Below are positions 8,234 through 15,863 of a stretch of 34,883 nt of DNA, piece by piece (position 1 is the stretch's first letter; each line of letters begins with the position of its first letter). The translations under genes and the position numbers were made by a program. The notes under the pieces were generated by a model that was not told the DNA's origin, made no database searches, and saw only the letters and a program-made list of their open reading frames with translations. Source of the stretch: an uncultured Agathobacter sp. (GTDB lineage: Bacteria; Bacillota; Clostridia; Lachnospirales; Lachnospiraceae); contig CAJUND010000008.1 of assembly GCA_910587655.1 (NCBI GenBank), forward strand, positions 104,551-139,433. Reading direction: 5' to 3'.

Positions 8234-9313
8234 TTACATGGAATCCCTGGTGATGACAGTGACTCCTGTATCTGTTTTTGTATTGGTATCCGTATAACTG
8301 CCTTCCAGGGACTGAATGGCGATTGTAACCCCGTCATGGCCCATAACTGTCGGATTCTGCTGCATGGTGGCATAAATAACGCCCTCTGACACCAGTGACA
8401 GAACCGCATCTGATGTATCAAATCCTATGACTGCGGTTTCAGCCCCGGCTTCCTTTACCGCCTCTCCGAGATTTACCGTGGTTCCTTCATTCGTACCGAA
8501 AAAGCCGACATAATCCTCAGCCAGACCATCCTTTACCGCGTTCTTTACATTAGCGGCGTCATCTCTCATATAAACGGTGTCAGCAAGTGTAAAACCGGTT
8601 CCTTCAAATGCTTCCCGGAATCCTGTTTCCCTTGCCACACAGGACGCCGTATCCTCTGTCACACCCATCACGCCGATGGTGCCGCTTGTGATTCCTTTTT
8701 CCTGCAGCGCCGTTTTCATCGTTTCAGCTGCTGTCCTGCCGGCTTCCACATTGTCAGTCGCAAGGGCTGTTACGCAGTCATAGCTTGCCGCACTGTCCAC
8801 ATAGACGATTTTGCATCCGGCCTCCTCTGCTTTTTTCAGGCTGTCATTGATACCCTCCGCGCTGTTTGCTGCAATCAGAATAGCATTGGCATTGTCCGCA
8901 ACCGCTTCGTCCACGCAGGCACTCTGCTGCGCATCATCATGTGCATCCGGTCCAATCCATTTATATGTAATGTTACCCAGCTCACTGATTGCCTGCTGGC
9001 AGCCGTCATCAATGGATTTCCAGTAGCTGTCCGTTAAATCCATCGTAATCAGGTAAACCTTGTAATTTTTTCCGGACGTCTGCTGCTGATTTTCAGCTTT
9101 TTCCGTTTCCGGCCCTGTCTGCTGCGTGCTGTTTACCGATGACTGCATTGGCTCGTCCGGCATAATAATCTCCGGTGTTGTCTGCACCCCGCAGCCAGAC
9201 AGTACAAGACCTAACAACAAGCTGCAGAGTATGATACATTTTTTTTCCCATGAATCTGCCTCCTCCTGGAACGACTGCATGCCTTTTTCGTGATGTATAA
9301 ACCATTCGTTCAC
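8234..9313 (-). CDS. Sugar-binding lipoprotein (Peripla_BP_4, ribose/galactose-type), start out of frame
   Basis: The open frame has 359 codons. A lipoprotein signal (IILCSLLLGLVLSGC, lipobox LSGC) is followed by a Ser/Gln/Glu linker and a type I periplasmic-binding fold: YKVYLITMDLTDSYWKSIDDGC, then LIAANSAEGI, YVDSAASYD, GFFGTNEGTT and AVIGFDTSD. Such proteins capture sugars outside the membrane for an ABC importer or a chemoreceptor. No permease or ATPase is adjacent, while a chemoreceptor gene follows, so a sensing role is possible (inference). The frame opens at a GTG at 9313 with no visible ribosome binding site. The strong site AGGAGGAGG (9259-9267) points to the ATG at 9251, reading MGKK, but the A8 tract at 9239-9246 puts that start out of frame with the lipobox; seven As would give a perfect lipoprotein signal of normal length. 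Confidence 0.8.
   Translation of the reverse strand: MNEWFIHHEKGMQSFQEEADSWEKKCIILCSLLLGLVLSGCGVQTTPEIIMPDEPMQSSVNSTQQTGPETEKAENQQQTSGKNYKVYLITMDLTDSYWKSIDDGCQQAISELGNITYKWIGPDAHDDAQQSACVDEAVADNANAILIAANSAEGINDSLKKAEEAGCKIVYVDSAASYDCVTALATDNVEAGRTAAETMKTALQEKGITSGTIGVMGVTEDTASCVARETGFREAFEGTGFTLADTVYMRDDAANVKNAVKDGLAEDYVGFFGTNEGTTVNLGEAVKEAGAETAVIGFDTSDAVLSLVSEGVIYATMQQNPTVMGHDGVTIAIQSLEGSYTDTNTKTDTGVTVITRDSM
9239..9246 (-). repeat. A8 homopolymer between start codon and signal peptide
   Basis: Eight As on the coding strand, 5 bases after the A of the ATG at 9251. The span 8234-9251 is 1018 bases, one more than a multiple of three, consistent with a single extra A. Confidence 0.85.
9259..9267 (-). 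promoter_or_regulatory. Strong ribosome binding site pointing to the out-of-frame ATG
   Basis: AGGAGGAGG lies 7 bases upstream of the ATG at 9251. No comparable site precedes the in-frame GTG at 9313, so this site marks the ancestral start of the sugar-binding lipoprotein. Confidence 0.75.
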
Positions 9314-9337
9314 ATAAATTAATCTTTATTTTCTGTT

Positions 9338-9366
9338 ATTATACTATCACTTTTCCTTAAATTCAA
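9338..9366 (-). promoter_or_regulatory. Sigma-A promoter of the sugar-binding protein/chemoreceptor unit
   Basis: TTGAAT (9366-9361), 17-base spacer, perfect TATAAT (9343-9338) on the minus strand. The start site near 9331 leaves about 80 bases of leader before the ATG at 9251. Confidence 0.75.
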
Positions 9367-9424
9367 CATGATTATCACATTGTTTTAAGTATTTTTTAGC
9401 TAACAATCCCCAGAAACGGCAGTT

Positions 9425-10018
9425 TCAGTCCATAAATACATGTTCCGCCACAAACCTGATATCCTCGATTTCCGATGACATCTGACTGTACGCAGCCTCC
9501 TGGGCCGCATCATTCGGATCCCATTGCACGTCACTGGCGTAACAGAGAATATAGGTTTTATCGCTGGTGGAAAACAGATATCGGTATTCCACAAAATCAT
9601 ACCCGTTTTCCACGAACTGTTCCGGCGTCATTGCTTCCTCATAGCAGACAATATAAAACAGAATGCCGTCAAATTCCCCCGCTTCCCTGACCTGCGTCTG
9701 GTAACAAATATAATTCTGTCCGCTTTTTTCCATGGAATATTTCCCTTTCCAGCTGTCGGGCAGAATCAGGGTAAGACCGATTTCTTCCAGGGTTACCGTT
9801 TCCTGTTCCACCGGTACCTCCACTACTTTTTCACGGGTAAACGCCAGCGCCCCGATGCTGAAGCTGCATGCCATTAGTACAAATGTTGCTGCCGCTGCAG
9901 CAATCCGTGCTACCCCTTTCCTGGTGTGCTGCCGCCTGTAATTCGGGATGTCCGCCGCATTTTCCACAAGCCTGTCATCCATATTCCCGATATGTTCGGA
10001 AAGCTGTTTTTTGTTCAT
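9425..10018 (-). CDS. Membrane-anchored putative anti-sigma factor
   Basis: 197 residues. A cytoplasmic N terminus of about 35 residues (SEHIGNMDDRLVENA) is followed by one membrane helix (about 39-60) and an outside domain of about 135 residues containing LILPDSWKGKY and a Tyr/Asp-rich C-terminal part. The start overlaps the sigma-factor stop by four bases (ATGA), which suggests coupled translation. This gene order and topology is typical of a sigma factor followed by its membrane regulator, so the N-terminal segment probably binds the sigma factor and the outer domain senses an envelope signal. There is no zinc-finger anti-sigma motif. Regulator role is inferred from context. Confidence 0.65.
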   Translation of the reverse strand: MNKKQLSEHIGNMDDRLVENAADIPNYRRQHTRKGVARIAAAAATFVLMACSFSIGALAFTREKVVEVPVEQETVTLEEIGLTLILPDSWKGKYSMEKSGQNYICYQTQVREAGEFDGILFYIVCYEEAMTPEQFVENGYDFVEYRYLFSTSDKTYILCYASDVQWDPNDAAQEAAYSQMSSEIEDIRFVAEHVFMD

Positions 10019-10572
10019 ACCTCAATCCCCTCACTTTCTAAATATTTTCTCAGCTTACGGCGCATCTCGTACAGCATGGATTTTACTTTACTCTGACTGA
10101 AACCGGTATTTTTGCTAATTGTTTCAATGGAATCAAAATACCAGTACCGTCTTATGAAAACATTTCTCTTTTCTTCCTTCTGCCGCCAGAGGAATCTGTT
10201 TATGATGTTTTCCGTTGTTTTCCGTTCAATTTCAGATTCCACACTGTCTGTCCCCGTTACGCAGTCACCCAGTTCCTCAATGGATGCTGCTGCGGACGGG
10301 TTACGTTTTGCCGCGGAAATGTATTCCCATTTTTTCAAAGCCAGATTTCTCACGATCCTGCATAAAAATACAGAAAATCTGTCAGGACGCTTTGCCGGAA
10401 TTGAATTCCAGACAGCAAGGTATGTGTCATTCATGCATTCTTCCCTGTCCTCATGGTTTGAAAGAATGTTTTCTGCAACATAATTACACAGTCTGCCGTA
10501 TTTTAAGTCGGTTTCCTCAATCGCGCGTTCATCCCGGTTCCAGTAAAGGCTTATTATTTTTTCATCTTCCAC
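10015..10572 (-). CDS. ECF-like RNA polymerase sigma-70 family factor
   Basis: 185 residues. The ATG at 10572 follows GGGGAGGTG at proper spacing. Region 2 is visible around residues 25-60 (LCNYVAENILSNHEDREECMNDTYLAVWN) and a helix-turn-helix region 4 at about 140-180 (DSIETISKNTGFSQSKVKSMLYEMRRKL). Regions 1 and 3 are absent, as in extracytoplasmic-function sigma factors. It would direct RNA polymerase to a small regulon, held in check by the membrane protein encoded next. It is divergent from the hemerythrin gene across a 270-base intergenic stretch. Confidence 0.85.
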   Translation of the reverse strand: MEDEKIISLYWNRDERAIEETDLKYGRLCNYVAENILSNHEDREECMNDTYLAVWNSIPAKRPDRFSVFLCRIVRNLALKKWEYISAAKRNPSAAASIEELGDCVTGTDSVESEIERKTTENIINRFLWRQKEEKRNVFIRRYWYFDSIETISKNTGFSQSKVKSMLYEMRRKLRKYLESEGIEV

Positions 10573-10771
10573 ATGTATTCACCTCCCCATATTGTTTTGT
10601 GAAAACAGCCTTCACTGTATAAGTACGGTTTTTTTATTTGTGGTTGTAAAATAACGGAAAGTTTTTTACGGAAACCTGTTCCCCGGTATCACTTCAGCTG
10701 TCCGCTATTTTAAAAACTACCCATGTAATATTCATAAGTCAAGATTAAAGATAGCCAAACTGGAAAAAAAG

Positions 10772-10780
10772 TGTTATAAT
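10772..10780 (+). promoter_or_regulatory. Extended -10 promoter of the hemerythrin-response regulator gene
   Basis: TGTTATAAT at 10772-10780 is an extended -10 element; no good -35 is seen 16-18 bases upstream. Because the ATG at 10779 overlaps this box, it cannot be the translation start, which supports the GTG at 10842. Confidence 0.6.
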
Positions 10781-10841
10781 GTCTTTTAGTCACTACATAA
10801 CATTCAAAAAAGAATACTGCTTTAAGACAAGGAGGTACCAC

Positions 10842-12182
10842 GTGGGACACATTGAATGGCATGACAAATACAAAATCGGCGTAGACTTCATTGACAAAGA
10901 GCATATGACGCTTTTTTTAGCAATGGATAAACTGCTCAAAATCAGTGAAAATGAAGAAAAAAGTGAATGGGTATGCCGTGAAGGCGTAAAGTATTTAAAA
11001 AACCATACAATGGAACATTTTGAACATGAAGAAGAATACATGCGTTCAATTAATTACAGCGAATATGAAATACATAAACGCCTGCATGATGATTTCCATA
11101 ACAAAACCCTTCCGGCACTTGAAAAGGAAATGGAAGCCACCAATTATTCAAAAGAATCCATCCGGCATTTCCTGGGCGTCTGTATAGGATGGGTTGTCGC
11201 CCATACGCAGACAGAAGACCAGGCGATTTCCGGTAAAACAGTAAGCAAATGGACCGATATTCCGCACGAGGAAGAAAAAGAAATCCTTGAACAGGCAATT
11301 GTACAGGTTTTCCATGAAATATTTAACAAAAATATAAAGCTGATAAGCGAACAGTATGCCGGGGAAGATTTCGGAAAGGTTATATGCAACCGTTTTGTTT
11401 ACCGCGGACAGGAAAATGAAAAATGGGAAATTACAATTATTCTTGAGGAACAGCTGCTTCTTAATATTGTCGGCGGGATATTAAACACCCAGTATACCAG
11501 GGTGGACGATATGGTGATTAATGTCATCCGGTATATTCTGCGTCAGTTTCTGGAACAGATCAGGGAGAGCCTTCCATCCATCGGTCTTTATGAAGTGGAG
11601 AAGGAATGTCTGCTGACCTATGAACAGCTTGTGGATTCATTTGAGCGTTCCAATCCGCCATGCAGCCTGCTGTTTGATACAGGAAACGGCTATTTTGCAT
11701 TCTGCGCCTCAACAACGGATTCCATCCGCGGAAAAATTATTGCTTCCATCAACCACGATAATGCAATGAATGCAATCAAACAGTATCTGAAAAAAGACAA
11801 TGCATCTCCAAAGAAAAAAATCCTTATTGTGGACGATTCTGAATTTATGCGATGCAGAATTATCAGCCTGCTTGGGGAAAACTACGAGGTAACAGAAGCC
11901 GATTCCAGTATATCCGCCATTAAAAGCCTGACTATAAACAGACCGGATCTGGTTCTGCTGGATTATGAAATGCCAGTCTGTGACGGCAGGCAGGCACTTG
12001 AAATGATCCGTTCGGATAAGGAAATTGCCGACATTCCTGTCATGTTCCTGACGGGCAAGGGCGATATCGAAAGTGTTCGGAAAGTTATGGCATTAAAACC
12101 GGAAGGTTATCTTTTAAAGACGCTTTCGGATGAGGATGTCAGGAAAAGTATTGATGATTTTTTTGCTAAAAGTAATTCATAA
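10842..12182 (+). CDS. Bacteriohemerythrin - middle domain - response regulator receiver fusion
   Basis: 446 residues from the GTG at 10842, 6 bases after AAGGAGG (10829-10835). Residues 1-130 are a bacteriohemerythrin: IEWHDKYKIGVDFIDKEH, KNHTMEHFEHEEEYM, EIHKRLHDDF and VVAHTQTED supply the His/Glu/Asp ligands of a di-iron, oxygen-binding site. Residues about 145-305 are a mixed domain of the CheC/CheX/FliM kind or similar (uncertain). Residues about 325-446 are a REC domain with acidic pocket LIVDDSE, phospho-acceptor Asp in VLLDYEMP, Thr in VMFLTGKG and Lys in YLLKTL. There is no DNA-binding output. The likely role is oxygen- or redox-linked control of chemotaxis signalling (inference). 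The gene stands alone, ended by the terminator at 12210-12241. Confidence 0.85.
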   Translation: MGHIEWHDKYKIGVDFIDKEHMTLFLAMDKLLKISENEEKSEWVCREGVKYLKNHTMEHFEHEEEYMRSINYSEYEIHKRLHDDFHNKTLPALEKEMEATNYSKESIRHFLGVCIGWVVAHTQTEDQAISGKTVSKWTDIPHEEEKEILEQAIVQVFHEIFNKNIKLISEQYAGEDFGKVICNRFVYRGQENEKWEITIILEEQLLLNIVGGILNTQYTRVDDMVINVIRYILRQFLEQIRESLPSIGLYEVEKECLLTYEQLVDSFERSNPPCSLLFDTGNGYFAFCASTTDSIRGKIIASINHDNAMNAIKQYLKKDNASPKKKILIVDDSEFMRCRIISLLGENYEVTEADSSISAIKSLTINRPDLVLLDYEMPVCDGRQALEMIRSDKEIADIPVMFLTGKGDIESVRKVMALKPEGYLLKTLSDEDVRKSIDDFFAKSNS

Positions 12183-12209
12183 GAATTATGCCGGATAATT
12201 TTCAGGCAT

Positions 12210-12241
12210 AAAAACCGCCATGCAATGCCATGGCGGTTTTT
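12210..12241. terminator. Bidirectional terminator between convergent genes
   Basis: AAAAACCGCCATG (12210-12222) and CATGGCGGTTTTT (12229-12241) form a perfect 13-base inverted repeat with a 6-base loop, giving a T-tract on both strands. It serves the hemerythrin gene (+) and the PIN gene (-). Confidence 0.9.
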
Positions 12242-12245
12242 ATGG

Positions 12246-12833
12246 TTAATTTACTTCTTCATATGCCGTATAAAGGTTTATTCCGTCAACAGTGGTAAAA
12301 TCCTTATCATCACTTATATAATTATGTATTCCCATCCCTTTCAGGTAATCAATGATGAGGTAGTCAAATACGTCGCATTTGTTTTTACATATATTATTCA
12401 CAAACATATTCAGATGCGCTTCTGTAAAATTAATGATTTCTATCTGTCCGTCATATGACTCTCTGATTTCCATCAGCATATGCTCAATTTCATGCCGGTA
12501 GCCTTCACGTTCAGCCGAGTTGTTTCTGTATGATTTAAATCCCAGGGAATCACTGCCGTTTACCGCTTTGTAAATTCTGTACCGGTTTCTTTCAATTACA
12601 CCGCATAATTCTGTGAGGTTCAGCAAAGTTGTAACCAGCTTATTTCCATTTTCAAGCAGTCTTGCAACAAAATCAGGATACCGAATTACCTGATAAGGAT
12701 GTTTATTCAGACAAGGATTACTTGCCTCTGAATAGTGCGTCCAGACAAGAACATTGGTATCAATGGCAAATACTTCCTCCCTTTTTATACTTGTAAAATC
12801 CAGTTTTTTAATATCGAAAATTTTTGCTCCCAT
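12246..12833 (-). CDS. PIN-domain nuclease
   Basis: 195 residues from the ATG at 12833, which has GGGGA five bases upstream; an ATG six codons earlier (12851) overlaps the preceding gene by 8 bases and is an alternative. PIN-fold acidic residues are visible (numbering from 12851): D31 in AIDTN, E81 in LLNLTEL, D163 in DYLIID, and D181/D182/D184 in ISDDKDF. PIN domains are metal-dependent ribonucleases, often toxins. No VapB-type antitoxin is present; instead it is the last gene of a cassette with a STAS-like protein and a STAS-GHKL ATPase, which may control it (inference). At about 200 residues it is longer than a VapC toxin. Confidence 0.8.
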   Translation of the reverse strand: MGAKIFDIKKLDFTSIKREEVFAIDTNVLVWTHYSEASNPCLNKHPYQVIRYPDFVARLLENGNKLVTTLLNLTELCGVIERNRYRIYKAVNGSDSLGFKSYRNNSAEREGYRHEIEHMLMEIRESYDGQIEIINFTEAHLNMFVNNICKNKCDVFDYLIIDYLKGMGIHNYISDDKDFTTVDGINLYTAYEEVN

Positions 12834-12843
12834 GTTTTCCCCA

Positions 12844-13185
12844 TTATTCATCCGGACTACTCAGAATGCTCATAATTTCATCTTCCACATTACTTTTATT
12901 ATTATCCCCCACTGCATTCTCATATGAATTCCTGTACGCACTTTCTCCCAGTTTTGTCAGATTTTTCACTTTAATCCGACAGTCATATTCTGTTTTTCCC
13001 AGTTTGCTGATAAAATATCCCGTACTGAAATTAAAAAACAGTGTGGTAAATTTGCTAATATCTGTAAAGTCAAGTTCGACGGTTTCTTCCATTACCAGCT
13101 CTTTTTCAATTTCACTTTTTAACAGCTTTGCCTGTTCACTTGAAAAAGCATTTTGTATCACACCAGCTACTTTAATTGTTTTCAT
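12844..13185 (-). CDS. Small STAS-like protein (DUF4325-type)
   Basis: 113 residues from the ATG at 13185 (GGGAG 11 bases upstream); an ATG at 13203 is an alternative. It reads as a small alpha/beta protein: KTIKVAGVIQNAFSS, an SEQAKLLKSEIEKEL helix, then VELDFTDISKFTTLFFN, the segment that in STAS domains leads to the regulatory Ser/Thr, then ISKLGKTEYDCRIKVKNLTKLG. The tail is Asn/Asp-rich. This matches the STAS-like DUF4325 type. STAS proteins of the SpoIIAA kind bind GHKL kinases in partner switching, and a GHKL protein lies 19 bases upstream. Its role as link between ATPase and nuclease is inferred. Confidence 0.7.
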   Translation of the reverse strand: MKTIKVAGVIQNAFSSEQAKLLKSEIEKELVMEETVELDFTDISKFTTLFFNFSTGYFISKLGKTEYDCRIKVKNLTKLGESAYRNSYENAVGDNNKSNVEDEIMSILSSPDE

Positions 13186-13204
13186 TCTCCTGCACTCTCC
13201 CATT

Positions 13205-14086
13205 TCATTCTACCACATAAATATGTTTCTCATCTGCGGCTATATTTATAATAATCAGTGTTCCCCTGATAGGATTTTTTAATCGTAGATACTGTTCTTT
13301 CTCCTGCCGATCTATGATACAGCATATATCACCGGTATATATTGACATTTTCCCATTGTTAAGACGGATAAACTGACGCAGACGCGTTAACCCCAACCCA
13401 CGGGAAACACCTTTTTTGTCCGATGTTGTAAATCCTTCAACAAACGCAATCTGCAGGCATTTCTCACTGTCAATTTCCTGATTAAAATGCCGTCTGATCT
13501 TATCAGGAATTCCTACTCCCATGTCATAAATAGAAAAGTTAAATTCTTTTTTCTCTTTTACCCAGTAGCCGGATGTAAAGACACCAATCTCGCTTTCCGA
13601 ATGGAAAAACCCATTCTGGTATATTTCGTAAATATAAGATGACAGTATGTCTTTTGCATCCTTACTCATCTTTATCGGGGCAAGTTCCATAATCTTCTCT
13701 GTATATTCATCCATCATATTTTCATCTCGTATACAGTTAAACGGTACTGCATCTTTTCCATCATATTCTATTTCTTTCCTGGTATAATACTTATACATCC
13801 CTACCATTTTCATAAACTTTAAGACAGGATGTGTGGACGGATTTTTAAATTTATATTTTACATTTTTATGAACTGTGTATGCATATTTGGGAAGTGTGCC
13901 TATAATAACAGATACAGATGCATTTATAAATGTACAATCCGCAAATAGAATGACAAGTTTCGACTGCCTGCTTTTTAAAAACTCAAACTGCAAATCTATC
14001 AGATCAGATATGTCCTGAAAATTATCGTCTATTCTGTTGTCAATTTCAGCATAAAACGACTGCTCTTCAATATATGTCTTTATCAT
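13205..14086 (-). CDS. STAS-like N-terminal domain plus GHKL ATPase
   Basis: 293 residues from the ATG at 14086, 7 bases after AGAGG (14094-14098); the open frame extends to 14218 but that part is non-conserved and crosses the -10 box. Residues 1-110 look like a STAS fold: KLVILFADCTFINASVSVIIG, then VKYKFKNPSTHPVLKFMKMVGM. Residues about 145-293 form a GHKL (HATPase_c) domain: N box YEIYQNGFFHS (Glu-x3-Asn), G1 YDMGVGIPDKI, and GVSRGLGLTRLRQF as the G2 lid. There is no His phospho-acceptor domain and no membrane segment, so it is a cytosolic SpoIIAB/RsbW-like ATPase or kinase rather than a sensor kinase. First gene of the three-gene cassette. Confidence 0.8.
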   Translation of the reverse strand: MIKTYIEEQSFYAEIDNRIDDNFQDISDLIDLQFEFLKSRQSKLVILFADCTFINASVSVIIGTLPKYAYTVHKNVKYKFKNPSTHPVLKFMKMVGMYKYYTRKEIEYDGKDAVPFNCIRDENMMDEYTEKIMELAPIKMSKDAKDILSSYIYEIYQNGFFHSESEIGVFTSGYWVKEKKEFNFSIYDMGVGIPDKIRRHFNQEIDSEKCLQIAFVEGFTTSDKKGVSRGLGLTRLRQFIRLNNGKMSIYTGDICCIIDRQEKEQYLRLKNPIRGTLIIINIAADEKHIYVVE

Positions 14087-14110
14087 TTGTAATCCTCTAA
14101 TACATGGTAT

Positions 14111-14119
14111 ATTATACCA
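14111..14119 (-). promoter_or_regulatory. Extended -10 promoter of the GHKL/STAS/PIN cassette
   Basis: TGGTATAAT reads on the minus strand at 14119-14111. No convincing -35 is present 16-18 bases upstream. The start near 14104 leaves a leader of under 20 bases before the AGAGG site. Confidence 0.55.
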
Positions 14120-14202
14120 CATTGCAGGTGAAATGAAATACACTAAATATACAGCAAACAGAGAATTTTTCACTATATATTGAACCTCCGGTATCACCAT
14201 AC

Positions 14203-14240
14203 AAAAAACCTGCGGCACTTGTTACTATAAGCGACGCAGG
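14203..14240 (-). terminator. Terminator of the GH13 gene
   Basis: CCTGCG (14209-14214) and CGCAGG (14235-14240) pair around a 20-base loop that itself contains CTT/AAG. On the minus strand a run of six Ts follows (14208-14203). Confidence 0.65.
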
Positions 14241-14270
14241 CTCTTTTCATCTCATTTAAATCTGTCCGTC

Positions 14271-15581
14271 CTATTTCTCCATTTTCCAGAAAGCTGCGAA
14301 ATACGGCGGTAATTCACTTCCTCCCCCGAAATCATGCGGTTTACCGGAAATCAGGTCGTCTGCCATACCGCATCCGGCGTCAAAATGGGCTGTATACGGC
14401 TCATCTGATGCATTAACCGCAACAAGTACGCGCTCCCCGTCGCAGGCACGCTCAAAAATGCACTGGTGGTTTGTCAAAACAATGGAACGGAAATTTCCAT
14501 AATTTAATGCCTTACTGTTTTTCTTTGCTTCTGCAAGCCTGGAAATCCACTCTGCAAGCTCCCCGAACTCCGGCGCATCAAAGCTGGCGCGCAGCGCCGG
14601 ATCTCCCTGGCTCTTATCTGCCTTCGTCCCCCATTCACTACCGTAATAAACGCATGGAATACCCGGCATGCCAAAACACATCGCATAAATTAACGGAAGA
14701 TGCTTTTCATTTGTCAGAATACTTGCAATCCTGCTGACATCATGGTTGTCCACAAAGTTAAACAGATGCTGTCCCTTATACAGTGTCCAGTCCTCCGGAC
14801 CGTACTGTCTCGCCAGCGAATGGCAGATTTCAAACATATTCATACTGTTAAAACTGGAATGGAGTCCCTTATAGCACTCATAGTTTGTTACGGAATGACA
14901 CATTTCATCATTCATCCACTGCTTGTAATCCCCATGCAGTGTTTCCCCGACAAGGAAAAATTCTTCCTTCAGGGAAGACGTAAACTGGCGCAGGCGCTTT
15001 AAGAAATTTTTATCCAGACAGTACGCCACGTCCAGACGCAGTCCGTCAATATCAAACGCTTCCACCCAGTATTTTACTGCATCGAAAATATGCTGCACCA
15101 CTTCCTCGTTCTGGAGGTTTAATTTTACCAGGTCGTAATTTCCCTCCCAGCCTTCATACCATAAGCCGTCGTTATAATTGGAATTTCCGCCAAAATCAAT
15201 ATGGAACCAGTCGCGGTACCTGCTGCCTTCCCTGTTCTGCAGTACATCCTGAAATGCCCAGAATCCTCTGCCCACATGGTTAAACACACCGTCCAGCACC
15301 ACGCGGATATCCTCCTTGTGAAGCTCTTCACACACGTTTGCAAAATCTTCATTTGTTCCCAGCCGGCAGTCAATTTTTTTATAATCCCTGGTATTGTAGC
15401 CATGGGTGTCAGACTCAAATACCGGTGAAAAATAAATCGCATTTGCTCCCAGTTTTTTAATATGTCCAATCCAGTCAGTCACCTTAAGTATACGTGACTG
15501 CTGCACTCCGTCATTTTCAAAAGGCGCTCCGCAGAACCCTAATGGATAAATCTGATAAAATACGCTTTCATATGCCCACAT
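14271..15581 (-). CDS. Cytoplasmic GH13 alpha-amylase family glycosidase
   Basis: 436 residues. Three ATGs lie in a row (15587, 15584, 15581) after AGGGAGGGC; the third has the best spacing. The (beta/alpha)8 barrel motifs are clear (numbering from 15587): region I VVLDGVFNH at 97-105, region II DGLRLDVA with nucleophile D186, region III VGETLHG with acid/base E215, and region IV FVDNHD with D283. It acts on alpha-1,4 (or 1,6) glucans. No signal peptide is present, so it probably degrades imported maltodextrin or glycogen in the cytosol, like cyclomaltodextrinase or maltodextrin glucosidase. There is no N-terminal CBM34 domain, which makes it a short form. It has its own promoter and terminator. 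Confidence 0.88.
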   Translation of the reverse strand: MWAYESVFYQIYPLGFCGAPFENDGVQQSRILKVTDWIGHIKKLGANAIYFSPVFESDTHGYNTRDYKKIDCRLGTNEDFANVCEELHKEDIRVVLDGVFNHVGRGFWAFQDVLQNREGSRYRDWFHIDFGGNSNYNDGLWYEGWEGNYDLVKLNLQNEEVVQHIFDAVKYWVEAFDIDGLRLDVAYCLDKNFLKRLRQFTSSLKEEFFLVGETLHGDYKQWMNDEMCHSVTNYECYKGLHSSFNSMNMFEICHSLARQYGPEDWTLYKGQHLFNFVDNHDVSRIASILTNEKHLPLIYAMCFGMPGIPCVYYGSEWGTKADKSQGDPALRASFDAPEFGELAEWISRLAEAKKNSKALNYGNFRSIVLTNHQCIFERACDGERVLVAVNASDEPYTAHFDAGCGMADDLISGKPHDFGGGSELPPYFAAFWKMEK

Positions 15582-15626
15582 CATCATGCCCTCCCTGCAT
15601 CTGTACCTGTATTGTTGTCATACACA

Positions 15627-15655
15627 AATATACTACAATTCGTCTGAATTGACAA
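15627..15655 (-). promoter_or_regulatory. Sigma-A promoter of the GH13 gene
   Basis: TTGTCA (15655-15650), exactly 17 bases, TATATT (15632-15627) on the minus strand, about 40 bases upstream of the start codon. Confidence 0.7.
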
Positions 15656-15863
15656 GGGACAAATTGGGGGGCAGGCAGCCCCTCTGTCCAACGCATATTT
15701 CAGCGCTGCTGTATATTTTGGAAAAAGATCAAATAAATCACTTTAATTGTATATAAAAATCCAAATTAACTCCTGCTGTACTATTCCATATTGTTGATAT
15801 TTACTGTATTTAACGTATGTAAAATAATAAGCTGGTATTTCGCTTTTTCATGAAAAAATATTT
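15656..15863. other. Non-coding stretch
   Basis: No open frame, ribosome binding site or strong hairpin is seen. The half next to the APH gene is AT-rich and holds a TTTTTCATGAAAAA palindrome around 15845-15858 that might act as a weak terminator. Confidence 0.4.

Noticed and set aside
10779..10841. ATG at 10779 as start of the hemerythrin fusion
   Set aside because: It overlaps the TATAAT box; the GTG at 10842 has AAGGAGG and begins directly at the hemerythrin domain.
14087..14218. 44-residue N-terminal extension of the GHKL protein
   Set aside because: It crosses the extended -10 box and has no ribosome binding site; ATG at 14086 has AGAGG.
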